A DNA stretch of 64,000 bases from Amycolatopsis oliviviridis (GTDB taxonomy: Bacteria > Actinomycetota > Actinomycetes > Mycobacteriales > Pseudonocardiaceae): positions 1 to 64,000 of the forward strand of contig NZ_BNAY01000013.1 of NCBI RefSeq assembly GCF_014654365.1. Direction: 5' to 3'. The position numbers and the translations under genes are program-made. Positions 31,627 to 40,007 of this stretch are shown here, piece after piece. The notes under the pieces were generated by a model. That model had not been told where the DNA came from. It worked only from the letters and a program-made list of their open reading frames with translations, and made no database searches. Positions within the stretch are counted from its first letter, which is position 1. Every line of letters begins with the position of its first letter.

Positions 31627-32520
31627 ATGCGCGCCAGTTTCGTCTTCAGCGAGGTAGTCACCGGCTTGCGCCGGAACGTCACGATGACCATCGCGATGAT
31701 CCTCACCACCGCGGTCTCCCTCGCCATGCTCGGCTTCGGTCTGCTGGCCGTCGGAACGATCGACAAGATGAAGGCCAACTTCCTCGCCGACGTCGAGGTT
31801 TCGGTCTATCTGGTCAACGACATCAGCGCGGGTGACCCCAACTGCTCGCAGTCCGCCTGCCAGTCGCTGCGCCAGGACCTGCAGGGCAACGACGGCGTCG
31901 AGTCGGTCGTGTTCGAGAACCGCGAGCAGTCCTACGAGCGGTTCAAGAAGATGTTCGAGAGCCAGCCGGAACTGCTCGCGCTGACCGGGCCGGAGGCGCT
32001 GCCCGCGTCGCTCCACGTCAAGCTGAAGAACCCCGAGCGCAGCCAGGCGATCATCCAGGAGTACACCGGCAAACCCGGCGTCAGCAAGGTCGACGACCAG
32101 CAGAAGGCACTGGACCGCGTGTTCAACGCGCTCAACGGTGTGCGAAACCTGGCGTTCGGGGCCGCGCTGATCATGGCCATCGCCGCGCTGCTGCTGATCG
32201 CCAACACGATCCAGGTGTCGGCGTTCACCCGGCGCACCGAGGTCGGCATCATGCGCCTGGTCGGCGCGACCCGGTGGTACACGCAGCTGCCGTTCCTCCT
32301 GGAGGCGGTGGTCGCCGGCCTGGTCGGCGCGCTCATCGGTATCGTCTTCCTGGTGCTCACCAAGGTGCTGCTGCTCGACCTGGTGCTCACCGGTGACGTG
32401 TTCCCCGCGGTCGGCATGCTCGAATTGCTGTTCCCGGTGGCGCCGATCCTGATCGCCGTCTCGGTCATCATTTCGGCGATCACCGGCTACGTGACGCTGC
32501 GTCTGTACGTGCGCCACTAG
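31627..32520 (+). CDS. ftsX: Cell division protein FtsX
   Basis: This 297-residue membrane partner of FtsE has one N-terminal membrane segment (NVTMTIAMILTTAVSLAMLG), an extracytoplasmic domain with a Cys pair (DPNCSQSACQSLRQDLQG), and three C-terminal membrane segments, with the conserved RTEVGIMRLVGATRWYTQLP between them. ATG start. It lies directly after ftsE and before smpB. Confidence 0.96.
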   Translation: MRASFVFSEVVTGLRRNVTMTIAMILTTAVSLAMLGFGLLAVGTIDKMKANFLADVEVSVYLVNDISAGDPNCSQSACQSLRQDLQGNDGVESVVFENREQSYERFKKMFESQPELLALTGPEALPASLHVKLKNPERSQAIIQEYTGKPGVSKVDDQQKALDRVFNALNGVRNLAFGAALIMAIAALLLIANTIQVSAFTRRTEVGIMRLVGATRWYTQLPFLLEAVVAGLVGALIGIVFLVLTKVLLLDLVLTGDVFPAVGMLELLFPVAPILIAVSVIISAITGYVTLRLYVRH

Positions 32521-32571
32521 CCGCCCGATAACCACCTGCCCGAACACAGAAACTCACGTAGAGTCGCCGCT

Positions 32572-33054
32572 ATGCCCAAGGAACGTGGACACAAGGTGAT
32601 CGTGTCGAACCGCAAGGCTCGCCACGATTACTCCATCCTCGACACCTACGAAGCCGGTCTCGTGCTCGTCGGTACCGAGGTGAAGAGCCTGCGTGAAGGA
32701 CGGGCATCACTCGCGGACGCGTTCGCCACGGTGGACGACGGCGAGGTGTGGCTGCGCAACGTGCACATCCCGGAGTACGTGCAGGGCACCTGGACGAACC
32801 ACACGCCGCGGCGCACCCGGAAACTGCTGCTGCACCGCCAGGAGATCGAGAAGCTCATCGGCAAGACCAAGGAGAGCGGCCTTTCGCTGGTCCCGCTGTC
32901 GATGTACTTCAAGGACGGCAAGGTCAAGGTCGAGATCGCGCTGGCGAAGGGCAAGAAGTCCTACGACAAGCGTCAGGACATCGCCAAGCGGGACGCGGAC
33001 CGCACCATCAGCCGGGCCATGGGCCGGGCGCTGAAGGGCCGGTACAACGATTGA
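32572..33054 (+). CDS. smpB: SsrA-binding protein SmpB
   Basis: This 160-residue protein delivers tmRNA to stalled ribosomes. Conserved segments are SNRKARHDYSILDTYEAGLV, GTEVKSLREGRASLADAFA, IPEYVQGTWTNHTPRRTRKL and the basic tail (KRQDIAKRDADRTISRAMGR). ATG start. Its RNA partner ssrA lies 5.3 kb downstream. The stop overlaps the TTG start of the next gene (TTGA). Confidence 0.96.
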   Translation: MPKERGHKVIVSNRKARHDYSILDTYEAGLVLVGTEVKSLREGRASLADAFATVDDGEVWLRNVHIPEYVQGTWTNHTPRRTRKLLLHRQEIEKLIGKTKESGLSLVPLSMYFKDGKVKVEIALAKGKKSYDKRQDIAKRDADRTISRAMGRALKGRYND

Positions 33055-33947
33055 TCCACGGGCCCGCTTCGGACGCCGAGATCCCCGGTTGGATCGCGGC
33101 GCTGGGTATCGACGGGCTCGTGGACCTGCACCTGCATTTCCTGCCGAAGCCGGTGATGGACAAGGTGTGGGCCTACTTCGACCAGGCCGAGAAGCACTAC
33201 GGCGTGGCCTGGCCGGTGTATTACCGCACGTCGGAGGAAGAGCGGATCGAAACCCTGCGCTCGTTCGGCGTGCGCAGGTTCGCGCCGCTGGTCTATCCGC
33301 ACAAACCGGGGATGGCCGAGTGGCTGACGTCCTGGGCGCTGGAGTTCGCCGAACGCGTCCCGGAAGCCGTGCCGACGGGCACGTTCTATCCCGAACCGTC
33401 CGCGCTGTCCGTTGTGGACGGTGCGTTGCGCGCGGGTGCCCGCTGCTTCAAGGCACATGTCCAGGTCGGCGCCTACGACCCGCGTGACGAGCTGCTGGAC
33501 GGCGTCTGGGGCGCGCTGGCGGACGCGGGTGTCCCGGTGGTCGTCCACTGTGGACACGGTCCGTTGAAGGGTGCCTACACCGGGCTACGGTTGTTCGAAG
33601 AGGTCCTGCTGCGGCATCCCGGCCTAACGCTGGTGCTCGCGCACGCCGGCATGCCGGAGATCGCTTTCGCGTTCGAGCTGGCCCGGACGTATCCGCGCGT
33701 GTACCTCGACACCACGATGGTCGGGGTGGAGTTCACCCTGCGCGGCAACCCGCTCCCGCCGGACTGGGCGGATCTGCTGGCGGAATTCCCGGATCGCGTC
33801 GTGTTCGGCACCGACTTCCCCAACATCCCGTACTCGTACGCCACACAGCTGCAGGCGATCGCCGGCTGGGCCGCCGACGATCGCCTGGGTGAGCCTTTCC
33901 TGCGGGCGGTGCTGCACGACACCCCCGCGAAACTGCTCAGCGTTTGA
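33051..33947 (+). CDS. Amidohydrolase (TIM-barrel metal-dependent hydrolase)
   Basis: This 298-residue amidohydrolase-2-type protein has the metal motif GLVDLHLHFLPKPVMDKVWA near the N-terminus (His-x-His), VVVHCGHGPL and LTLVLAHAGMPEIAFA (further His ligands), and a terminal FGTDFPNIPYSY (Asp). Substrates of the family include carboxylates removed by decarboxylation. The TTG start overlaps the smpB stop, so translation is probably coupled; the link with trans-translation is unexplained. It converges with the acyltransferase gene, overlapping it by 11 bases. Confidence 0.85.
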   Translation: MIHGPASDAEIPGWIAALGIDGLVDLHLHFLPKPVMDKVWAYFDQAEKHYGVAWPVYYRTSEEERIETLRSFGVRRFAPLVYPHKPGMAEWLTSWALEFAERVPEAVPTGTFYPEPSALSVVDGALRAGARCFKAHVQVGAYDPRDELLDGVWGALADAGVPVVVHCGHGPLKGAYTGLRLFEEVLLRHPGLTLVLAHAGMPEIAFAFELARTYPRVYLDTTMVGVEFTLRGNPLPPDWADLLAEFPDRVVFGTDFPNIPYSYATQLQAIAGWAADDRLGEPFLRAVLHDTPAKLLSV

Positions 33948-35262
33948 GCTGCGCCACCTCGCTGACCGAGACCGCGCGGCCGAGCAGCCGCGTCCCCAGT
34001 TCCGTGACCGAGATCTGCTTGCCCGCCAGGAGGAATCCGCCCGTGGCCAGCGCCACCCACGGCACCGGACCCTGCGCGATACCGTCGCTCAGCGGGGCGA
34101 AACCGTGCGCGGCCAGCCCGAGCAGGCCGCCGGCGATCGCCAGGCCGGCCAGGACGAGCTGAGGCGTCTGCGCGGTCGAGGCCGGGCCGGAGGCTTGCGT
34201 TTCGAAGCGGGCGAAGAGCCGCAGGAGACCGAGAAGCACCAGACCGCAGGCGCCGAGCCAGGCCGGGACCATCGTCAGCCACAGCACGGAACCCGGTTCG
34301 GGGGTCTCGTAGCCCAGGCCGTAGACCGCGACCCCGGAGACGACGATCAGCGCCGGCATGTGCCACAGGTAGACGCTCATGAACCGCGGGCCGATCCACT
34401 TCAGCGCGGCGTCGAGGCTCGGCCGGGCGGCCAGCGCGTTCAGCCGCGGTTTGAAGGCGAGCAGGAGCCCGATCTGGCCGATCGCGAGGAAGGCCAGCAG
34501 CACGGTCGGCGGGCTCATGTTCGAAACCGGCGCCCCCGGCATGCCGATCATGCTGGCCGGGTACGGGCCGAAGGCGACCATCAGCGCGGTGATGCCGAAC
34601 CCGATACTTGCCATGCCCAGCGCGGCGTTGCGGCCGATCGAGCCGAGACGGCCCCGCGTGTAGTGGAAACCGAGCTGGTGCACGGCCATCCAGACGAAGA
34701 CGGCGTTCGCGAAACCGATCAGGCCGAGGTCGTTGAAGCGGGCGACGTCGACGAGCACGGCGGCGGAGAGCATCACGAGCGGGACCTTGAGGCCCCAGCG
34801 GCGATGCGCGGCGGCCAGCATCGGGGTGAGGAGCACGGCGAGCACGTACACGGCCAGGAACCACAGCAGCTGAGCGGCGATCGCGCCGCCGACCTGCAGC
34901 GGCTGGTCCGGGACGCCCATCCCGCGCAGGATGTCCGGCACGAACAGCCAGACGGCCACCAGTGGCAGCACCGGGATCATCAGCCGCTTGAGGCGGGCCG
35001 CGAGCCAGGAACGGGAACTTTCCGCGCGTCCCAGCGAGATCAGGTTCGCCGCCCCGCCGGCGAAAAAGACGAGCGGCATGACCTGGCTGAGCCAGGTGAC
35101 GACCCACCAGCCAGGCGTCGCGAGCGCGTTCCCCGTGGACAGCTTCCCGTCGGCGTAGGAGAGCACCGGCATGCCCCAGTGCTGGACGACGACCGCGAGG
35201 ATCGCGACCGCCCGGACGATGTCCAGGAACCTGTCCCGGCCCTGTTTCTGGCTTGTGTGCAT
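33937..35262 (-). CDS. Acyltransferase family membrane protein
   Basis: This 441-residue protein of the acyltransferase-3 type has about ten membrane segments. The catalytic-type motif is FLDIVRAVAILAVVVQHWG (R-x-x-A-I...QHW, with the His of QHW), and RFMSVYLWHMPALIVVSGVA lies near the middle. Such proteins acetylate sugars, lipids or antibiotics at the membrane. The ATG at 35262 (MHTSQKQGRDRFLDIV) is preferred to a longer in-frame start. It converges with the amidohydrolase gene, and a short hypothetical gene lies upstream. Confidence 0.85.
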   Translation of the reverse strand: MHTSQKQGRDRFLDIVRAVAILAVVVQHWGMPVLSYADGKLSTGNALATPGWWVVTWLSQVMPLVFFAGGAANLISLGRAESSRSWLAARLKRLMIPVLPLVAVWLFVPDILRGMGVPDQPLQVGGAIAAQLLWFLAVYVLAVLLTPMLAAAHRRWGLKVPLVMLSAAVLVDVARFNDLGLIGFANAVFVWMAVHQLGFHYTRGRLGSIGRNAALGMASIGFGITALMVAFGPYPASMIGMPGAPVSNMSPPTVLLAFLAIGQIGLLLAFKPRLNALAARPSLDAALKWIGPRFMSVYLWHMPALIVVSGVAVYGLGYETPEPGSVLWLTMVPAWLGACGLVLLGLLRLFARFETQASGPASTAQTPQLVLAGLAIAGGLLGLAAHGFAPLSDGIAQGPVPWVALATGGFLLAGKQISVTELGTRLLGRAVSVSEVAQLKR

Positions 35263-35355
35263 GGAAAGAAGCCTGGTGCTTCCCACGCCCGGAAACAGCA
35301 GTGCGGGCCGCCGTATCGGTCTTCCTGTTTTCGCCCGTCGAAGGTGGAGTTTTCC

Positions 35356-35607
35356 CTACCCCACACCGTCGGGTTCGGGCTCGGGCCGCGGCGCGGGCTC
35401 CGGGACCGGGGCCGCGCACAGCCGGAATTCCCAGCAGTCGTCCTCGGCGCGCCCGAGTTCGTAGCGGGTTTCGATCTTCGGCCCGTCGTGCAGATGGACG
35501 TGCTTGAGCACGGTGCCCGGGATCGGTTCGGTATCACCGAGTTCCTGGACGCGTCCGTCGAGAGGGCCGCCGAAGAAACGGACACGGTGGGAGGTCCGGT
35601 CGGTCAT
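35356..35607 (-). CDS. Small acidic protein with GGPLDGR motif
   Basis: This 83-residue protein starts MTDRTSHRVRFFGGPLDGRV and ends in a Pro/Glu-rich tail, APVPEPAPRPEPEPDGVG. The FFGGPLDGR motif followed by a short beta-rich region is seen in small unnamed proteins of actinobacteria and their phages. Codon bias and an upstream AGGAGG-type ribosome site on the minus strand support translation. Function unknown. Confidence 0.7.
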   Translation of the reverse strand: MTDRTSHRVRFFGGPLDGRVQELGDTEPIPGTVLKHVHLHDGPKIETRYELGRAEDDCWEFRLCAAPVPEPAPRPEPEPDGVG

Positions 35608-35689
35608 GGGTCCTCCTCGGTTTCGGCTCGTCTCTCACCATCAGTCTGCCCATGTTAGGTGAGTGACGGCTTCGCCACCAAGAGCTACT

Positions 35690-36331
35690 TCAGCGTCCTA
35701 AGTAAGTGAGCACCGCGCGGACCCGGCGGTGTTCCACCGAACTCGCTTCGAGGCCGAGCTTCGAGAAGATGTTGCCGATGTGCTTCTCGACGGCGCCGTG
35801 CGAAACGACGAGCGAGTTCGCGATGGCGGTGTTCGACAGGCCTTGGGCCATCAGCCCCAGCACCTCGGATTCGCGGGCGGTGAGCGCGTCGAGCGGGTTC
35901 TTGCGGCCCCGGGCCATCAGCTGCGCGATGACGTCCGGATCGATGGCCGTGCCGCCGCCGGCGACCCGCTTGACCGCGTCGAGGAAGTCGCCGACGTCGG
36001 CGACGCGTTCCTTGAGCAGGTAACCGACTCCGCCCGCGCCGCCGGACAACAGCTCGACGGCGTAGCTCTCTTCGACGTACTGGGAAAGCACGAGAACGGG
36101 CAGGCCGGGGACGGCCTCACGGGCACCCAGCGCCGCGCGCAGGCCCTCGTCGGTGAACGTGGGCGGCATCCGCACGTCGACGATCGCGAGATCCGGCTGG
36201 TGCTCCTTGACCGCGCCGAGCAGGTCGTCGCCGTTGTCCACGGCGGCGACCGTCTCGATGTTCTCGTCGGCGAGCAGTCGGATCACCCCCGCGCGCAACA
36301 GCACAGCGTCTTCGGCGATGACGACCCGCAT
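35690..36331 (-). CDS. NarL/FixJ-type response regulator
   Basis: This 213-residue protein has a receiver domain (MRVVIAEDAVLLRAGVIRLL with the acidic pair, LAIVDVRMPP holding the phospho-Asp, and LVLSQYVEESYA) and a LuxR-type helix-turn-helix (LTARESEVLGLMAQGLSNTA). It is downstream of a matching histidine kinase on the same strand with 52 bp between. That gap is filled by a perfect 13-bp inverted repeat. Target genes are unknown. Confidence 0.93.
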   Translation of the reverse strand: MRVVIAEDAVLLRAGVIRLLADENIETVAAVDNGDDLLGAVKEHQPDLAIVDVRMPPTFTDEGLRAALGAREAVPGLPVLVLSQYVEESYAVELLSGGAGGVGYLLKERVADVGDFLDAVKRVAGGGTAIDPDVIAQLMARGRKNPLDALTARESEVLGLMAQGLSNTAIANSLVVSHGAVEKHIGNIFSKLGLEASSVEHRRVRAVLTYLGR

Positions 36332-36342
36332 CCTGCCCCCAG

Positions 36343-36380
36343 GTTCGTGAGTGAACGGCAGGGCCTATTCACTCACGAAC
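36343..36380. repeat. Perfect hairpin between kinase and regulator genes
   Basis: GTTCGTGAGTGAA (36343-36355) and TTCACTCACGAAC (36368-36380) form 13 perfect pairs around a 12-base loop. It occupies nearly the whole gap between the histidine kinase stop (36384) and the response regulator start (36331). It could reduce read-through or stabilise mRNA; its sequence is unrelated to the main palindrome family. Confidence 0.8.
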
Positions 36381-36383
36381 GGG

Positions 36384-37523
36384 TCACCATTGGCACGGCA
36401 GGTCCGCTCGAATCACCGTCGGGCCGCCGGGCGGGCTGACGACGGTGATCACGCCGTCGATCGTGGCCGCCCGGTCGGCGAGCCCGGCGAGGCCGCCACC
36501 TGGCCGGACCTCGGCGCCACCGTGCCCGTTGTCGGTGATCTCGACGATCACCATCGAGTCGGTGCGCCACACCTTCACACCCGCCTCGGTCGCGCCCGAG
36601 TGTTTCGCGATGTTCGTCAGCGTCTCGCCGACGATGAAGTACGCCGTCGTCTCGACCGCGGCAGGCGGACGCGGTTCGACGTCCACCTCCACGTCGACGT
36701 GGATCGGGGACTTCGCGGCCTGCGCGGACAGCGCCGCGTCGAGGCCGCGGTCGCCGAGCACGGCCGGGTAGATGCCCCGGGCGAGATCGCGCAGTTCCGA
36801 CACCGCCAGCTTGGCGTCGAGATGCGCCTCGTCGATCAGCTCGCGCACGGCGTTCGGGTCCTGGTCGAACTTCGACTTCGCGCGGCCCAGGCTCATCGCG
36901 ACCGCGACCAGGCGCTGCTGGGCGCCGTCGTGCAGGTCGCGTTCGATGCGGCGGCGCTCGGCTTCGGCGGCGTCGACACCGCGAGCCCGCGACGCCTGCA
37001 GCCGCTCGGCCTTCTGCTCCAGCCGCTGGGTGCGGTTCGGGCCGAGCAGGGAGAACGCGAGGTTGCCGTGCAGCCAGCCGATCCACGGGGTCACCCAGAT
37101 CGCCATCGGCAGCAGCACGATCGACGCGATCGCGATCGGGAACTCCACGCAGGCCAGCGGGAAGGCCACCATCAGGTAGGCGAGGTCGCGCCACGTCGTC
37201 GGGTCGGTCAGCCGGGTCAGCCAGCGTTTGACCAGTGAAAGCCCCTCGACGGGGAGCCGCTCCACCGGCTCCAGCGGAGTTTCGAGCATCTTGCGTACCC
37301 AGCCCCGCTCACGGTCGCCGGACCAGCGGATGAAGTTGGTCGTGGCCATGAGGATCGGGAAGCCGATCCACACCACCGCCGTCGCGATGCCGACCGCCAG
37401 GCCGACGATGATCAGGATGAACTGGAGCAGCCGGAAGAGGAAGCTGACGAACATGTAGGCGATCGACCGCAGCGGCCGCGGCCGCGGGATGTCCACGTGC
37501 TGGATCTGCTGGTCGATCGTCAT
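36384..37523 (-). CDS. Sensor histidine kinase with membrane sensor domain
   Basis: This 379-residue kinase begins MTIDQQIQHVDIPRPRPLRS and has about four membrane segments in a sensor region (SFLFRLLQFILIIVGLAVGI, LAYLMVAFPLACVEFPIAIA). The HisKA_3 phosphoacceptor is RRIERDLHDGAQQRLVAVAM and the ATPase part has ETLTNIAKHSGATEAGV (N box) and EITDNGHGGAEV (G box). Its ATG overlaps the stop of the upstream sensor gene (ATGA), so they are coupled. With the regulator at 35690-36331 it forms one operon. Signal unknown. Confidence 0.92.
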   Translation of the reverse strand: MTIDQQIQHVDIPRPRPLRSIAYMFVSFLFRLLQFILIIVGLAVGIATAVVWIGFPILMATTNFIRWSGDRERGWVRKMLETPLEPVERLPVEGLSLVKRWLTRLTDPTTWRDLAYLMVAFPLACVEFPIAIASIVLLPMAIWVTPWIGWLHGNLAFSLLGPNRTQRLEQKAERLQASRARGVDAAEAERRRIERDLHDGAQQRLVAVAMSLGRAKSKFDQDPNAVRELIDEAHLDAKLAVSELRDLARGIYPAVLGDRGLDAALSAQAAKSPIHVDVEVDVEPRPPAAVETTAYFIVGETLTNIAKHSGATEAGVKVWRTDSMVIVEITDNGHGGAEVRPGGGLAGLADRAATIDGVITVVSPPGGPTVIRADLPCQW

Positions 37524-38215
37524 CCGTTCACCGTGCTCATCGTCGGAACCTCGCCCCATGAATCCTCCAGACGGCGGCGCTGGGCGTGAGTCGGCCCGAG
37601 CAGCGCCGTCGCCAGCCGGGCATGCAGCCCCGCCAGCGCCTTCGTCAACGCTACCGACAGGGCGACGCACAACACGCCGAGAGCCGCCCAAGGCAGCGCC
37701 GAGACCGTCGAGTCGACGGTGAACCACGCGTTGTCCCAGGTCGGGAAGCGGTACTCGCCGGCGGGCAGGAAGCGGTAGTAGATCGGCAGGCCCGCGAGGC
37801 CGAGGCTGGTCGACCAGAACGCCGTGACCAGCACGAACTCGATGATCCCGAGCGGGAAGAGCAGGAAGAAGTAGCCGAGGTCGCGCCACGTCGAGCCGTC
37901 CTTCAGCCGCGCCTTCCAGCGCACGGACTGGCCCGCGGTGGGCAACGGGAGGTACGGCAGGTCGATGTAGCGGTCGAGCAGCGCGTACACCCTGGCGCGC
38001 TCCATCCGGGCCGCCCCGCGGACCGTCAGGATCACCAGCGCGAGGATCGGCAGCCCGATCCAGACGATCACCGTGCCGATACCGAGCCAGATGAACGACA
38101 TCAGGAGCGCGAAGGCCAGGACGCCCATCGGCAGGTTCATCAGCAGGTAGACCAGCGAGCCGCCGAACGACGGATCGGACCTGCTCAGCTCCCGCTCGGC
38201 CGCCAGCGAACTCAT
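37520..38215 (-). CDS. Stand-alone sensor-domain membrane protein
   Basis: This 231-residue protein has the same putative sensor fold as the kinase downstream but no kinase domain. It has four membrane segments (LVYLLMNLPMGVLAFALLMS, IWLGIGTVIVWIGLPILALV, LGYFFLLFPLGIIEFVLVTA, VSALPWAALGVLCVALSVAL). Shared pattern with the kinase: KDGSTWRDLGYFFLLFPLG vs TDPTTWRDLAYLMVAFPLA. It probably arose by duplication and may be the ligand partner or modulator of the kinase. The ATG at 38215 is preceded by a purine-rich stretch. A 22-bp perfect palindrome lies 80 bp upstream. Confidence 0.82.
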   Translation of the reverse strand: MSSLAAERELSRSDPSFGGSLVYLLMNLPMGVLAFALLMSFIWLGIGTVIVWIGLPILALVILTVRGAARMERARVYALLDRYIDLPYLPLPTAGQSVRWKARLKDGSTWRDLGYFFLLFPLGIIEFVLVTAFWSTSLGLAGLPIYYRFLPAGEYRFPTWDNAWFTVDSTVSALPWAALGVLCVALSVALTKALAGLHARLATALLGPTHAQRRRLEDSWGEVPTMSTVNG

Positions 38216-38294
38216 GGTCGTGCTCCTCTCCTGGTCGAGGAGACAAGCATCGCGCTCGCGGGCGCCCGCCGACATGGTGCTCACGGGCATCTCC

Positions 38295-38316
38295 CAGGTG
38301 GGGCTAGCCCCACCTG
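38295..38316. promoter_or_regulatory. 22-bp perfect palindrome in divergent control region
   Basis: Arms CAGGTGGGG and CCCCACCTG surround CTAG, giving a perfect palindrome. It lies 80 bp upstream of the sensor-operon start and 55 bp before the mature tmRNA 5' end. It could be an operator for the operon's own response regulator or an mRNA hairpin. Confidence 0.5.
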
Positions 38317-38370
38317 CGGGATCAATCCGGTTGCCCGCCGCGTTATGATGTACAGGTTGTGTCCCACCAA

Positions 38371-38740
38371 GGGGGTGAACGGTTTCGACTTTGGACGTTG
38401 AATCAGGAGAAGCGTGCCGGTGCAGGCGAGAGACCACCGTAAGCGTCATCGCAAACCAATAAGCGCCGAGCCTAAGAGCCAGCGCGAGTTCGCTCTTGCT
38501 GCCTAAGCAGTAGAGCAACTCTGTCGGTCCGGGGTCGCCTCCGACCCGGTCACCGGCATCAGCTAGGAGGCTTACCGCCACACTCGGCTACGGGGTGTGG
38601 TTGGGAATCAAACAGTGGCTGGGCTCGTCACTTCAGCTTGTTCGCGTGACTGAAGGGGCCAAGTAGAGACATAGCGGACTGCGCACGGAGAAGCCCTGGT
38701 GATACGCCAGAGGACCCGGGTTCAATTCCCGGCACCTCCA
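38371..38740 (+). ncRNA. ssrA: Transfer-messenger RNA (tmRNA)
   Basis: The gene starts GGGGGTGAACGGTTTCGACT, the typical tmRNA 5' end, and ends ACCCGGGTTCAATTCCCGG followed by CACCTCCA; GGGGGTG and CACCTCC form the acceptor stem, and the T arm is clear. The internal reading frame at 38465-38506 encodes AEPKSQREFALAA then TAA, the expected ALAA-ending proteolysis tag. A -10-like TATGAT lies at 38344-38349. CCA is not encoded. The molecule rescues stalled ribosomes with SmpB (32572-33054). The 3' half is the classical integration target for mobile elements; a three-gene unit follows directly. Confidence 0.97.
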
Positions 38741-38747
38741 CTGGACG

Positions 38748-38781
38748 AACGGCGAGTGCTCGACAGAGCACTCGCCGTTTT
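38748..38781 (+). terminator. tmRNA terminator
   Basis: AACGGCGAGTGCTC and its perfect complement close on a GACA loop and end in TTTT (34 bases). It begins 8 bases after the tmRNA 3' end and 72 bases before the DUF262 gene. Confidence 0.9.
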
Positions 38782-38852
38782 CGTTGCCGGGGCCCGGGAG
38801 CCGCGTGGCTGGTCGGAGGTGGGGCGGCCGTCCGGCCCGTAGGATCGCCGTC

Positions 38853-40007
38853 ATGGTTTCGGAGAGTGCCCAGCTGGCTCCAGATGTCGTCGAAGACGTT
38901 TTCGAGGGCCGGGCCACGGGGGTGGAGGTCGAGCAGACCAGCGCGGACGGGGCGAAGATCGAACGCCCTTGGAATCCCGAGCACATTCGGGTGACGACCA
39001 GCGCTTTCTCGCTCCGCAACATTCTGGATCAGATCGACGAGGGCGCCTTGGAACTCGCCCCCGACTTCCAGCGGGGGAAGGTGTGGCGAGCCGAGCAGAA
39101 ATCCCTGCTCGTCGAGTCCTTGTTGCTTCAGATACCTTTGCCGGCGTTCTACTTCGCCGAAGACACCGACGGTGGCTTTCACGTGGTGGACGGGCTCCAG
39201 CGGCTTTCCACCTTGCACGCCTTCGTGCGTGGTCCGAAGTTCGCGCTTCGCGGCCTCGAATATCTGCATGACGCCGACGGTCGTCGTTTCGACGAATTGG
39301 ACATGCAGTGGCAGCGCCGGATCAACAACACCCAGCTGGTCGTCAACGTCATCGATCCGACGACGCCCGCCGATGTCATGTACGACATCTTCAAGCGGAT
39401 CAACACCGGCGGCACACCGCTCAACGCCCAGGAGATCCGGCACTGCATGAGCAAGCCGCGAAGCCGCGAGATCCTCCGGCAGATGACCCATACGCCGGAG
39501 TTCTCGATGGCGACCAACGGTTTGACCGACCACATCAGAATGAACGACAGGGAGATGGCTCTCCGCTTCGCCGCGTTCTACATTCTGGGGCTGGACGACT
39601 ACATGAGGAATCCGGCGATGGAGACCTTCCTCATGCGAGCGACGCAGTTGCTGGACAACTCCGACAAGTTCGCCGACACCGACGTCGAGCGGCTCAAAGC
39701 GGCCTTCGTCAAGGCCATGTCCAACACTCATCTGGTTTTCGGTGAGCACGCGTTCAGGAAATGGGCCAAGCACGCTCATGGGCGCAGCCCGATCAACCGG
39801 GCCTTGTTCGAGACGTGGTCCATCGCGATGGCCCGACACGAGGCCGGAGATCTCGCGAGAAGGAAGGACGCGATAGTGGCCGCGGCGCGAGAGCGTATGA
39901 CGTCGGATATCGACTATCTGGACTCCATCACGTCCTCGACCGCCGACCGCCGGCGCGTCAGATATCGCTTCAACGCCGCAGACGAGGATGCCAGGGTCGG
40001 CCGATGA
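38853..40007 (+). CDS. DUF262 domain protein (ParB/Srx-fold), possible defence NTPase
   Basis: This 384-residue protein has the DUF262 core: ELAPDFQRGKVWRAEQKSLL (QR motif), GGFHVVDGLQRLSTLHAFV (DGQQR-type motif with Leu for the first Gln) and IFKRINTGGTPLNAQEIRH. DUF262 proteins hydrolyse nucleotides and often form half of restriction systems such as GmrSD. The DUF1524 nuclease half is absent here; the C-terminal ~170 residues are helical. The start at 38853 was preferred because the upstream frame overlaps the tmRNA terminator. It lies directly after tmRNA and overlaps the ATPase gene (ATGA). Base composition is lower: 39121-39180 has 33 G+C of 60. Confidence 0.85.
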   Translation: MVSESAQLAPDVVEDVFEGRATGVEVEQTSADGAKIERPWNPEHIRVTTSAFSLRNILDQIDEGALELAPDFQRGKVWRAEQKSLLVESLLLQIPLPAFYFAEDTDGGFHVVDGLQRLSTLHAFVRGPKFALRGLEYLHDADGRRFDELDMQWQRRINNTQLVVNVIDPTTPADVMYDIFKRINTGGTPLNAQEIRHCMSKPRSREILRQMTHTPEFSMATNGLTDHIRMNDREMALRFAAFYILGLDDYMRNPAMETFLMRATQLLDNSDKFADTDVERLKAAFVKAMSNTHLVFGEHAFRKWAKHAHGRSPINRALFETWSIAMARHEAGDLARRKDAIVAAARERMTSDIDYLDSITSSTADRRRVRYRFNAADEDARVGR

